A DNA stretch of 64,000 nucleotides from Casuarina equisetifolia (lineage: Eukaryota; Streptophyta; Magnoliopsida; Fagales; Casuarinaceae): assembly GCA_028551475.1 (NCBI GenBank), contig CM052361.1:1309501-1373500 (forward strand). The letters are read 5' to 3'. The notes beneath the pieces were generated by a model. It did not search any database. It had not been told where the DNA came from and saw only the letters and a list, made by a program, of their open reading frames with translations. Below are positions 54,421-64,000 of the stretch, one piece after another (the first letter of the stretch is position 1; each line of letters starts with the position of its first letter). The position numbers and the translations under genes were made by a program.

Positions 54421-55993
54421 TGATAACTCTATTTTATATAGAGTTATTGTTATTATTTTAGGTTATATTTAATATAATTTTTATTAAATTATATTTATAT
54501 ATTTTTTTTATTATTTTATGCAGCAAATCCAAAATAGAAGATAAATGAAAAAAAAGAAAAGAGTTATGGGCTTTTATTGACAGCACAAATCGTGACCTAT
54601 TGGGTTTTGGAAAGGGATTAACAAAAGAGAGGAAGGTCGTGTATTGTCGGGGGTGAATAATCGGGTTTGAGCTTAGGGAAAGCGAAAAAGAGAGAGAGCA
54701 GAGAGGCGGCAGGGGATCTCGCTGGAGATCAAAGACGACGCGCGACAGCGTGCGCCTTTGGCGTAGAACGCAGCGGTCGTGCGACAGCAGACCTCCGGCG
54801 TTCTCTTCCGGCGAGAAACCCGAAACCTCTTCTCTTTGACGATCTGTGCATAGCGCGAGGAGATCTGAGTAGTTCCGGCCATCTAAGGGAGTTTCCGACC
54901 TGTTCTGTGCCAGTTTCGCGGCGGTTTACGGTGGTTTCCGGTGAAGAACGGCGAACGCCGTTCGAGTCTTCTCCACTAGATCTACGCGTTTCTGAGGCGT
55001 ATTTGCGCGATATTTTGGCAGATCTGGAACCCAGGCAGCCCGATCTATTTTTCTGGAAGTTTCTGTGAAGACCAGCGGCGGATGGCGGCGGCGCGTGCGA
55101 AAGCACGTGACGGCGCGTTTCAGCTCGTTTTTCTTCCGTTCTTCAGACAGCTTCTTCTTCACCCTGTGATGTGCAGATTTATGCAATTTATTTTGTGATT
55201 TGAAGACATTTGATGACAGCTTTAATGTTTTTAAATTCCAGAATATTTTGTTCACGTTTTTGCACTGATTTAGTTTATTTAAATATGTTGTTTTAGTTTA
55301 ATGTGTTAGAGCTATGATGGAACTTAATTATAATGTATGAATGTTATGATTATTTACGTTTTGTGAGATATTTTATGAATGTGAAGTTGCATGTTACGGA
55401 GTTTAATGCTTTTAGGTGATTAGTTACCACCTAGATGACTTGATTTGCATGTTAGAGAGCGATAAGAAATAACATGCAATTACTTCTTGTAATATGTAAC
55501 CATAGAGTAATATGGATAGACATATACCATGTTATTTGTGTGGCTTTTGGTGATAAGATGATTGAAAGATTTATTGTAAACTGTGAATATTCGTAGATCC
55601 TAATGCATTTGGTTTGTTTCAATTCACATATAGAGATGTAATAAATTAATGAACTAAATAAGTTTACTATACCTAGATATAGGATAATAAATAAATTAGA
55701 AAATTCTACTATCACATAAGTAGAATTAATCTTGCTAGCATGAATGATCGACATTTGTACCTAGTAATTAGGTGAAATCAAATGCTCTAACATCTTTCGT
55801 TTGTTAAGTTTAGATTAAATTTAGTTATTAAATTCATAATTTACCATTTTAGTTGGCTAGATAAATTTTAGGAGTTGTTCACCATTAGTAATTAATTAGT
55901 TTAGTAAACACTAGTCTTCGTGGGATAATATCTGTACTCATAATTATATTACTTGTTCGACATGTACACTTGCATGTAAAATTTCACCGATCA
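54421..55993 (+). mobile_element. Solo LTR of a Ty3/gypsy (Tat/Athila-like) element in TNL4 intron 2
   Basis: 1573 bp starting TGATAACTC and ending ACCGATCA, flanked by the duplication AGAAT (54416-54420 and 55994-55998); the paralogous introns show the empty site. Its ends match the LTR of the nested gypsy at 22230-22648. The middle (about 54700-55130) is strikingly GC-rich and CpG-rich compared with the rest of the window, with an open frame (54667-55068) I consider fortuitous. No interior remains, so it arose by LTR-LTR recombination. Confidence 0.88.
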
Positions 55994-57304
55994 AGAATTA
56001 TTGATTTAATTGTCTTTTTTGCTAGGGGTCACAGCATGTGAGAGGTCTCAACTTAAATTCACTTAAACTAGAAAATGTAAATTTGGAAACGAAGGCATTT
56101 ACAAATATGAAGAATTTAAGATTTCTCCAAATTAATGCTATACATCTCATGGGAAACTTCAAACATCTATCCAATGAGCTAAGACGGCTTTCTTGGCATA
56201 AGTACCCTTTACAATTTCTACTACAAAATTTTCATTTAGAGAATCTTGTTGTTCTTGGCCTACAAGATAGCAAAATTGTTTAGATTTGGATTGTATTTCT
56301 ATATAGATGTTAGATGTATGACATATAAAAACTTTTCACTTATTTGATTTTCTTTTGATTTTGTTTCTATAGATACTCAATAAGCTAAAAGTCCTTACTC
56401 TCCAAAATTGTGAAGATCTCATCGATCACTTACTTTTCTCAAGTTCCACATTTGGAAATATTGATACTTGAAGGTTGCATAAGTTTGACAGAAGTTGATG
56501 AGTCCATTGGATCTTTGAAAGGCCTTCTTAAGTTGAATTTAAAAGGATGTATAAGCCTTGAAAATCTCCCAAGTAGCATTTTTAACTTAGAATCACTCAA
56601 CATTCTTGCATATCTCAATGCTTAAGAATTTTTGAGTTTTCAAAACAAGTGGGGAGTTTGATGGCTTCAACAAAGGTGCACGGAAATGAAACTCTTGAAC
56701 AAAGATCATTCTTCTTTGGTTATGTGAAGAATTTCAAAATTGAATTATTTGGATGTAAACATAGATTCTCAGATTCTTGGTTATCAAGTTTCTCACGTTG
56801 GATATCCTTGAAAAGTTCAATCCACATGAGTTCACTAGTGGTTATCATTTTTAGATTCCATTCTTTAGAAAAGCTATATCTCAGTGATTGTGATTTGTCT
56901 AAAGATAACTTTATTAGTGACTTTGAAAATTTATCTTCACTCATATGTTTGGACTTATCTGAAAATAATTTTCGTCATACACGTCATGGCATGAATCGTC
57001 TTCCTAAACTATTGTTGTTGTAGTCGAGGGGTTGTAGTTCTCTTCAATCAATTCCAGGAATCCCTCCAAGTTTGAGGTGCTTAAGTGCATTAAACTGTCC
57101 CTCCTTGAGAAGCTTGCAGACGAACTTACCATTATTGGACATAGAGCGTCCACCAATTTTTTTTTGTATATGAATCCGACGATTGGTTTACTTTGCAGAG
57201 GTTGACATCTTTTCCCTTCCTATGGATTGAAATACAAAAGAATATTTTACAGGCCTCTCTCTCTCTATAAATATATATATATATATATACACATACATAT
57301 ATAC

Positions 57305-57622
57305 CGGTTTACTTTGCAGAGGTTTTCTATGTGTATGATTTTTTTTCTTTTCCTTTTTGTATTTTAATAGCAGATGTCAGGCGAGAGCACCCAATTTTGT
57401 ATCGTTTTACTCCAAACTACAGAGGTTCTATATTGGTTCCGCTACAGAGGTTATATATATCGGTTAACTTTGCAGAGGTTTTCTATGCGTATGATTTTTT
57501 TTTTCTTTTCCTTTTTGTAGTTTAATAGCAGATGTCAGGTGAGAGCACTCAATTTTGTATCGTTTTTCTCCAAACTACAGAGGTTCCATATTGGTTCCGC
57601 TACCAGGCAATTGGACGTTCAG
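57305..57622 (+). repeat. Tandem duplication of the TNL4 C-JID exon start
   Basis: About 158 bp (ACTTTGCAGAGGTTTTCTATG through the acceptor AATAGCAG|ATGTCAGG(C/T)GAG to GGTTCCGCTACA) occurs at about 57305-57463 and 57464-57622. It gives two acceptor/exon-start copies; only the second continues into the rest of the C-JID. Confidence 0.82.
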
Positions 57623-58314
57623 TATCCTTCCGGATACCTCCAATTTCAGGGGTCTAATTTACCAGTTTCTTGTTTGTGCTTCTTATGGAGAGATGCCCTA
57701 TGCTCTTAATTGGACTTCAACTGGTGGTCCCTCATTTTACAATAAAACTAGGGGCTCTAATCTATCTCTTCACACAAAAGTCCCTCTACGTTTTGCTGCA
57801 AGTCGTTGTCACATATACTGCATACCTTGGAATCTATTTTTTGGAACGACTACGCTTCTTTCCTTCAAATCCACACGGCCTTTGTTTGTTTATTAAGAGA
57901 TGAATGGGAAGTAAATGAAATGGAGTTTAGAAGTGGAGATGAAGTGGAAGTGTCCATTCAATTCCATGGAGGCTCTGAAGTCTACAAATGTGGAATTCAT
58001 CTAAAACTTTTAAGTTAACTGTAATAAACGGATTTTAAAATGTAACAATTCGTGGACTTTGATATTGTTACAAATTGCAAGGTCCCAATAGTTGTGCTCT
58101 TTCAAACGATAGGATCAACAAACATAATCATTGACAATATTAAAGATGATAGCATACTTTAAAGTAATGCTACTACAAATGTTAATGTCTCTTGAGGTGA
58201 TATTGCTATAGCTCCACCTCCTACACATGATAATGTCTCTGAAGATGATGTTGATCCTGATGATTTTGCTCTCTATAAAAAGAGCCAGGAGATGATAAGG
58301 GCATGCTGGAAATA

Positions 58315-58917
58315 ATGATGGTAACCGAGAAGTATTTGTGAGACATTCTTTTAAAATCAGGTAGGAGGAGTCAATCCAAGTCTATATGACTTTCTTCTTT
58401 TCTTCCTCCCCCTTTCTACTCTCTCCCCCGCCCCTTTGTTTTTCTTGGGAAGTGGGAATCTTTTACATTATTTTTTTTATCTTTTTTCTTGACGGCTACA
58501 TCTATATTCTGAATTATTTGATTTTTTTTGGCTTGGATGTTTCGTATTCTATCTTAAGGCCTAAAATGGATTTCGCTTTGGAAAAAGAATTCCGTGCTAA
58601 TGAAAACAATTTCTCTTATTATCACCTAGGCTAATACGAACCATACAATTACACATTTTTTCCATGGATTGACAACTGGAATCGGCATTAACAATTTCTT
58701 GTCCAGGAGTCGAGCCAATAAACCAATAAATCAGGATGCAAGTAGAGTAAGGAGATATTAGTAGTTTTGAAATATATGAGATCATCTTTGTATGTTACAC
58801 TACAAAACATATTATTTGAAGCTAGTATAAGCATATTAAGAATAGGATAAATTTTTCTTTCTTGAGAATATGAGGTGAATGGTTTACGTATATATTGGTA
58901 ATGCATTCGTTTCCTAG
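58315..58917. other. TNL4 3' flank
   Basis: No gene seen; duplicated cluster sequence as after the other TNLs. Confidence 0.45.
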
Positions 58918-59931
58918 GTTTACCTTCAAAATATAGAGATTCTATAGGGAGAATAACTCAGGCTTACATCTCTTTCTCTATAATTACACTACACACCAAA
59001 CGCATGGAATCTTTGAGGTTTGTTCTCTTTTTTTATCTTTTTATTTTTCTCAAAAAATAGATGCTCTTGGTTATAAAGGGAGTATACTGAATTAAATTGT
59101 CATAAAGAAAGAGTTGTTAAGTCAAACAGACCACCTTGGTGAAACTTTTTCTTAGTGTTTTTCCTGTCTCCCAAAGAGCATGAGCTTGTTAAGAGAGATT
59201 TTATTTAGCATCTGTTAAACTAGTTGCAGGAACAGGATGAGCATTAGGGAGTTTCTTGTCCTGTTTATCACTGTTTTCAGCAGAGACTATTAGATATCCA
59301 TATTTCATGGGAACTACCCGTTTTTCTTCCATTTTCCTTTTTGTTTTCTTTATTCCTATAATATTTAGTATGGAATTGTGGAATGGATTACTTTTGTGCG
59401 GGACTTTGAAGTCGAGTATAATTATTGGCTGGTATTGATTTTGTAGAGGCAGCCAGTTTTGGGAGATCTAACTTGACCCAACTGCATTAGAAGATAAAAA
59501 ATGTAAAGGAGAGTCAATGTTTCCTGCTTAGGTAGAATCTGGTTTGATAGGCTGGAAAGCTGCGTTCTCTTGCTGTATATGGCTGATATCTTATTTTCTT
59601 ATTCACTGTTTCAACCCATTTTAATAGCTAAGAATCCGTGTTAGAAAACTCTGCAAGGCTTTGGCAGAAGATGCCTTCAGGCCTGTCTTGCATCAGTATG
59701 ATGGTCCCAAATTTCGCCTCCAGGTCTCATTTCCAGAGGTATGCTGAATCTCCCTGTTAATAATATTTTCATGTTATCATGATATGCATTGTTGCTTTAT
59801 GGAGGTCATAATTCAGTGATCCCTCCGCCATGGACGGTTGAATACTTGCAATTGATGTTTAAATTTGATTGTGATTATGCGGACAGTGTATCTATTAGAC
59901 ATTTGCGAACAAGCCGGCTCTGCAGCATAGG
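58918..59931 (+). pseudogene. DCD-domain gene fragment, copy e
   Basis: Block 1 58918-59017 (frame broken), block 2 about 59447-59532 (contains CATTAG where copy a has CATGGG, and TAG in the PAQ codon), block 3 59628-59738 encoding IRVRKLCKALAEDAFRPVLH then QYDGPKFRL and retaining the donor, block 4 about 59883-59931 with its acceptor AG lost (GCGG). Non-functional. Confidence 0.75.
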
Positions 59932-60590
59932 CAAGAAGATGTGTGAGTAGGTACTATGGTGCGTCTCTTCTGGTGGCTTTTCAGAGATTTTTCATACGGT
60001 GTAAGCTTGGGAAGGTAAGTCTGGGTTGGAAATGTTCTGGAGAAAGAGTGTGACCAGCCAAATAAGAAGTCTTGTATCTGGTGAAGAACTTAAGTTGTTG
60101 CACAACTTTGATATTAGTGTAATGTTATGGACAGAGTTGCAAGATGTAAAAGAGTACAATTTGTGTGTGTCTTTTGTAATGCTCAAGTCCTCCAAATATG
60201 AGGCGTCTGTTGTGCTTCTATCTTTTGTCTTTAAACAGAGTTTCTAAAAGTTTGTTTTGTTGTTTCCTTCACTTTGGTTTGAGCCATTCAAATCTTAGCA
60301 CTTGGGGGTTTTGCACTGATACATAGCCCTACCCCTAGATTCTCCAAGTGAAAACTATCAAATCTTAGTCATTATGATGATAATGATGATTGTGGAACTA
60401 CCACTTTTGTAATTCTTGATCAATTCCAAAAATCAACTTATCCAAAAAGATAAAAGAAAGTTGCAAATTTCAAATTATCACATCTTCCCTCAGTCAATAG
60501 GGTTTGCATGTATAAAAAAAATCCAAAATCATGCACGAGGTGCATGGTCAAATGAATTTTTTATTAGTAATTGGTCAAGTTCACACGGTC
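59932..60590. other. Spacer between DCD e and the TNL5 upstream region
   Basis: No gene seen. The DCD 3' flank is followed by the AT-rich spacer shared with other units (TTATCACATC..CTCAGTCAATAG). The block CACACGGTCATCTTCTCCC then starts the region shared with 8770 onward. Confidence 0.45.
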
Positions 60591-60714
60591 ATCTTCTCCC
60601 TTCTTCTTCTTCCTCTTCTTCTTTTGCGTTTCTTTTCCACCGTGCTCTTCATAACACGCTGCGTGATGACGGGGGTAGCTGAAAACACAGCGCTTAGGAG
60701 AGCGGGTCATGCAC

Positions 60715-61136
60715 GCTGAAGACGAGGCATCTGAAGCTACATTTGCCCAAGTACCCCGAACCAATGCTGAAGTAGCAGACATGAGCAGATTTCTCGGTTT
60801 CACATTCAACTATCAGAACAGGCACAACACGTTGAGGCCCCACTCGCACAGATTAAGACACTATGTGCTCAGTTTCCTTTTCCTGCTGAAATATCGAGCC
60901 TAGAGGCTCACTGGTCTGCACAGCACTTGCAAGAAAAAGGGTTGGGGGCAATTCTTTCGCAGAATCTTCTCAGAACGGGCGAATGCAGCTCCGCCAGAAC
61001 GTTCGACTCAATTAGCGAAGAGAGAGAGAAAGAGAGAGAGAGAATCGGTGTGCAGGTTCCTGCAGCAAATCCTCTGCAGAGTTCCACAGGCGATGTCGTG
61101 TCCTTTGTGAAGTTTCTGAATCAACTTTTTGCATGA
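60715..61136 (+). pseudogene. Longest copy of the unrecognised leader-side gene fragment
   Basis: A frame from about 60820 reads QAQHVEAPLAQIKTLCAQFP, ASL-type EAHWSAQHLQEKGLGAILSQ, then a Glu/Arg stretch (EEREKERERIG) and ends NPLQSSTGDVVSFVKFLNQL FA-stop. Just upstream EASEATFAQVPRTNAEVAD is open in another frame, perhaps across a lost intron. The composition looks like genuine protein, but I do not recognise the family. Equivalent tails precede TNL1 (9067-9135) and, as scraps, TNL2 and TNL4. It may be the 3' end of the gene that originally neighboured the TNL. Confidence 0.5.
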
Positions 61137-61844
61137 GCCACGTTTACAACCTTTTAGTTAGAGGACGTCGTGAAGTTTCTTTCTCTTTTGTTTCATCCAA
61201 CCGGCTGGATTCACACGGACTCAGGCGTCTTCAGCTCAGAACCTTGAAGACTTCCGCTGCACACGCTGGCGACTAATCTTCAACTCAGAACTTCACGCTA
61301 GACTCGCGCAACTTTTCCACCGAAAGACTTTGTGAGCTCAAACGTCTTTGCTGGACCCACGTACGTCTTCACCTTCATTGTCAACGAGTTGGACCAATTT
61401 GTTGAGTACACTGATGACTTTGTGACTGATTTGTCAACACCTCTTGCCAATTTTGAATTGCTGGACACTCGGGTCCCATCTGCAAGAAAAGAATGGAGAC
61501 AATATATATATATATTTGATAGAATATAGATGGAGCGACTCATTACGTAACATGTGTAAACTAAACTTGAGATGAGGATTTACAACTTAGTTAACAAAAT
61601 ATTATCAATCAAATATTATTTCTTTTTAATCATTAAAGAAATTCCAGATATCCCAACATCTATGTCACATTAAAAAATATAATATGGATGACTTTTTTTA
61701 TATTAAACATTACGCATAAATCGTATCTTTTATATGTGTGGCTTTCGTCCTTATCATGCTAAACCATCTCATATGCTTTTAATGACCCATGCAGAAAAGA
61801 AAATGAAGATACGGAAAGATAATCGGTGAATCATTCAAAAGCAA

Positions 61845-62060
61845 GCGCGTTAGTTTAACGAGAAGAGAAACCTTCATTTTCTTTCTCCTGGTGGTGGACA
61901 GCTCAAAACCAAGTGCGGTATTTAAACAGAAGAGAACCCTTCATTTGCTCTCCCTCCCTGGTAAATCACTCAAAAGCAACCACGTTGTTTAAAGAGAAGA
62001 GAACCCTTCTTTTTCTCTTCCCCACTCTCAGCTACAAATTTCCCAACACCTACTCCAATC
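61845..62060 (+). promoter_or_regulatory. TNL5 leader with three direct repeats and a TATA-like box
   Basis: GAGAAGAGAAACCTTCATTTTC, AGAAGAGAACCCTTCATTTG and AGAAGAGAACCCTTCTTTTT recur at about 61859, 61928 and 61997, separated by GGTGGACAGCTCAAAA or GGTAAATCACTCAAAA. GGTATTTAAAC (about 61917) is a plausible TATA box. The same module precedes the other TNLs. Confidence 0.5.
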
Positions 62061-62073
62061 CATTAGCCCTTCT

Positions 62074-62573
62074 ATGGCAACTCAGTTCATTTCTTCTCCT
62101 TCCAAAGCTAGTTGGGATCATGATGTCTTCCTGAGTTTTAGAGGTAAAGACACACGCAAGAGCTTCACCGATCATCTCTACAAGGCCTTAGTTCAGGCCG
62201 AAATTTACACCTTCAGAGATAAGGAGGAGCTTAGAAGAGGGAGGACGATCTCCACCGAATTGCGCAATGCGATTCGTGGATCAAGGATTTTCATTGTGGT
62301 TTTCTCTAAACACTATGCTTCTTCCACATGGTGTCTTGATGAACTTGTGGAGATCGTGGACTGCTGTAGAAAAAATACATCCCACACTCTTCTCCCAATA
62401 TTTTATCACATTGACCCCTCGGATGTTCGAAAAGAGACCGGGACATTTGCGAAAGCATTTGCTATGCATAAAAATCGGTTTCGCACTTCTATGGCGAAGG
62501 TAGAGAAGTGGAGAGAGGCTCTTACTGAAGCTGGGAGCTATTCTGGTTGGGATGTCTCAAGTGTTGCAAATGG
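62074..62573 (+). CDS. TNL5: TIR exon of a TIR-NBS-LRR gene (continues beyond the window)
   Basis: A 500-bp first exon, fully open from the conserved ATG (ATGGCAACTCAGTTC) to the donor GG|GTAAT. It encodes a complete TIR domain of 166 residues: DVFLSFRGKDTRKSFTDHLY, FRDKEELRRGR, and WCLDELVEIVDCCRK with the likely catalytic Glu. Closest by eye to the TNL1 TIR. Intron 1 (62574 on) matches other units but is invaded by a LINE at about 63054, and the NB-ARC exon lies outside the window, so whether the gene is intact is unknown. If intron 1 is retained, TAA at the donor ends a TIR-only protein. Confidence 0.88.
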
Positions 62574-63053
62574 GTAATGCTAGGCTGCACTTGACTTGTG
62601 TATTCTCATTCTTTTTCTATATTTGTTTCTTTCTAAGATAGACGAATAAGTCATTACAAATACATAATTTTTATCTAAAAATGGATTAAAAAAAAACTTA
62701 GTTTTTGGGTTTAGTTGGCTTATGGTATTCTCTTTCATATTGAGTCACTTTGGCTGAATTACTTGATGTTTTCCTTTTCATGTTTACCCTACCACTATTT
62801 AAAGATCAAGCCACCTAAAATGGTTAGGTGTCTTACGCATAAGGGGAATTATATAGTGACATACTGTCCTTCAAACTCCTAATTCAGGGATTTACCCAAG
62901 TGTTGAAACTTCAAACCCCTAATTCATGGATTTACACAAGTGTTGAAACTAAAAATAAAAAATAAAAAATAAAAAAAATAAAAAATTGGTTTATAACATA
63001 CCAAAGCTTTGAAAAAAAAAAAACTATGGATATTAAAATGATATCCATGCTGA

Positions 63054-64000
63054 ATTTTTTTTTTGTGGAAAGATAAATTGTATTAATAAATTTTAAAATA
63101 CATATGCACAAGGGCATTACTCAATATTACAAAAGTCACCATATCTATGAAAACATAAAAGTTGAAAGCCTCCAAATTTCACTTAAAATAACATTTCTTT
63201 AGAATAATTTTATATTTCTAAATAAAGAAGCTTTCCCTAGTACTACCTTATTTACTTTGGCTAAGAAAATAGGGATATCAATTGTTTTCCCCTAAAAATA
63301 TTTTCTATTCTGTTTAGCCCATATACAATAAATGCAAACTAAGAAATATAGCTTAAGAAATTTAATAGCTAAATCATTTTCCTTAACTACTTTGATCATC
63401 CACTTTAGCTCTTCATTCCATCCTCCAATATCGCATTGTATTCCATTTTGTATGAGAATACTTTTCCAAATTATCCATGTCCATGCACATTAAAAAAAAG
63501 ATGACTTCTATTTTCTATATGAGACTAACAAAAATCATAATATATGTTTATTGAAAGAAGTCATTGTACAATTTTTGTTGTTGTAGAAAGTTTGTCCTTA
63601 TAAACAATTCATCTAATGAAATTATTTTTGCTAATGCCATTAATCCAAATTAAATCATACCAATCCATAGTTTCATCAATTTGCCAAAAAATCATTATAA
63701 ATCTTTTGGCAATAATATGTAGAAGTAGAAAGAATAGAGGCAAGTGTAGGCCTTAACTTAAGAAGATCCCACCAACTCCAAGTCATGGTGCTTTTTATAT
63801 CCAATTGCATTACTAAAGTTCTTTTACACTTTGTATTGTGTATCCATTTGCTCCATAATGAAGCTTCTAGGAAAGTTATAAGATTTCAAAGCATACATCC
63901 CAAAATAACTTTATTCCAAATTTTGAAATTTGGTAAACCTAATCCCCCTTCCTTTTTTGGAGAGTAAACATTTTGTCAAGCTACTTTATAAAACCAATGC
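63054..64000 (-). mobile_element. LINE 3' part, minus strand, in TNL5 intron 1 (runs off the window)
   Basis: A T-run (63055-63064) is the A-tail of a LINE on the minus strand. The minus strand then encodes, with stops and frame changes, the end of a plant LINE ORF2: SPKKEGGLGLPNFKIWNKVI near 63880-63960, a SLWSKWIHN stretch, and zf-RVT-like FC...HIENRSHLFF near 63510-63540. Different from the intact LINE at 1-5387 and clearly degenerate. Insertion follows CTGAATTT, where the paralogous introns continue GATATAAC. Confidence 0.85.

Larger units (their letters stand above)
52077..58314 (+). pseudogene. TNL4: TIR-NBS-LRR pseudogene, start codon lost
   Basis: Exon 1 (52077-52575) begins with ACG where the paralogs have ATG, and a 1-bp deletion near 52322 breaks the TIR just at the catalytic WCLDEL block. 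The NB-ARC exon (53165-54254) has a 1-bp insertion just before GGIGKTT (near 53330), further stops near 53400 and 53433, a frameshift after KVLGSF, MHSLIQ with the following MG deleted, and a donor changed from GT to GA. Intron 2 holds a solo LTR. Exon 3 (56026 on) ends prematurely near 56281 with its donor lost. The LRR exon (56373-57252) is frameshifted near 56423 and elsewhere and its donor is GC. The C-JID exon start is duplicated (57374 and 57532) and frameshifted near 57651. Tail remnant to 58314. Confidence 0.9.

Noticed and set aside
54667-55068. 133-codon open frame rich in Arg and Ser
   Set aside because: It lies wholly within the GC-rich middle of a solo LTR, long open frames occur on both strands there, and no motif is recognisable.

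Overview
This is AT-rich eudicot plant DNA, from a species I cannot name. It is a tandem cluster of TIR-NBS-LRR (TNL) immune-receptor genes, a class absent from grasses, riddled with retrotransposons. Introns are short and AT-rich, and the elements are typical plant LINE, Ty1/copia and Ty3/gypsy types. No bacterial-style operons, CRISPR arrays, tRNAs or rRNAs were seen.

The backbone is one unit repeated about five times in the same direction: (i) a leader with short direct repeats and the tail of an unrecognised gene, (ii) a TNL gene whose exons encode TIR / NB-ARC / LRR / LRR / C-terminal C-JID, and (iii) a broken 3' part of a DCD-domain (NRP-like cell-death) gene. Between TNL2-TNL3 and TNL3-TNL4 there is additional shared sequence on the minus strand holding different exons of a SUS1/ENY2 gene. 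Layout: LINE with two open ORFs (1-5387) inserted beside DCD copy a (5572-6644); TNL1 (9626-14007, the only copy that reads open throughout); DCD b; TNL2 (16828-30141, pseudogene); DCD c; SUS1 last exon; TNL3 (37045-46980, pseudogene); DCD d; SUS1 internal exon; TNL4 (52077-58314, pseudogene); DCD e; TNL5 (62074 onward, TIR exon open, rest outside the window); a second LINE on the minus strand at the right edge.

Transposons explain most of the differences between units, and the paralogous units supply the empty sites. TNL2 intron 1 holds a 7.8-kb LTR element (TSD GACTC). Nested in it is a gag-only gypsy element (TSD GTAAT), and beside that lie antisense fragments of a TIR domain, an NF-YC histone fold and a cinnamyl-alcohol-dehydrogenase-like enzyme. 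TNL2 exon 5 carries a 432-bp TG...CA insertion (TSD GACTT). The TNL3 leader has an internally deleted copia element ending 9 bp before the ATG (TSD AGCTC), and its NB-ARC exon is split by a decayed chromodomain gypsy element (TSD GGTCT). TNL4 intron 2 has a 1.57-kb solo LTR (TSD AGAAT).

The most unusual items are the nested element whose two termini are both U5-type ends in inverted orientation, the antisense gene-fragment cargo next to it, the copia LTR placed as a possible TNL3 promoter, the co-duplicated DCD fragments, the reciprocal loss of SUS1 exons, and a cluster-wide change of the NB-ARC MHD motif to MHS/MHN. All identifications come from reading the sequence by eye; nothing was searched or computed.
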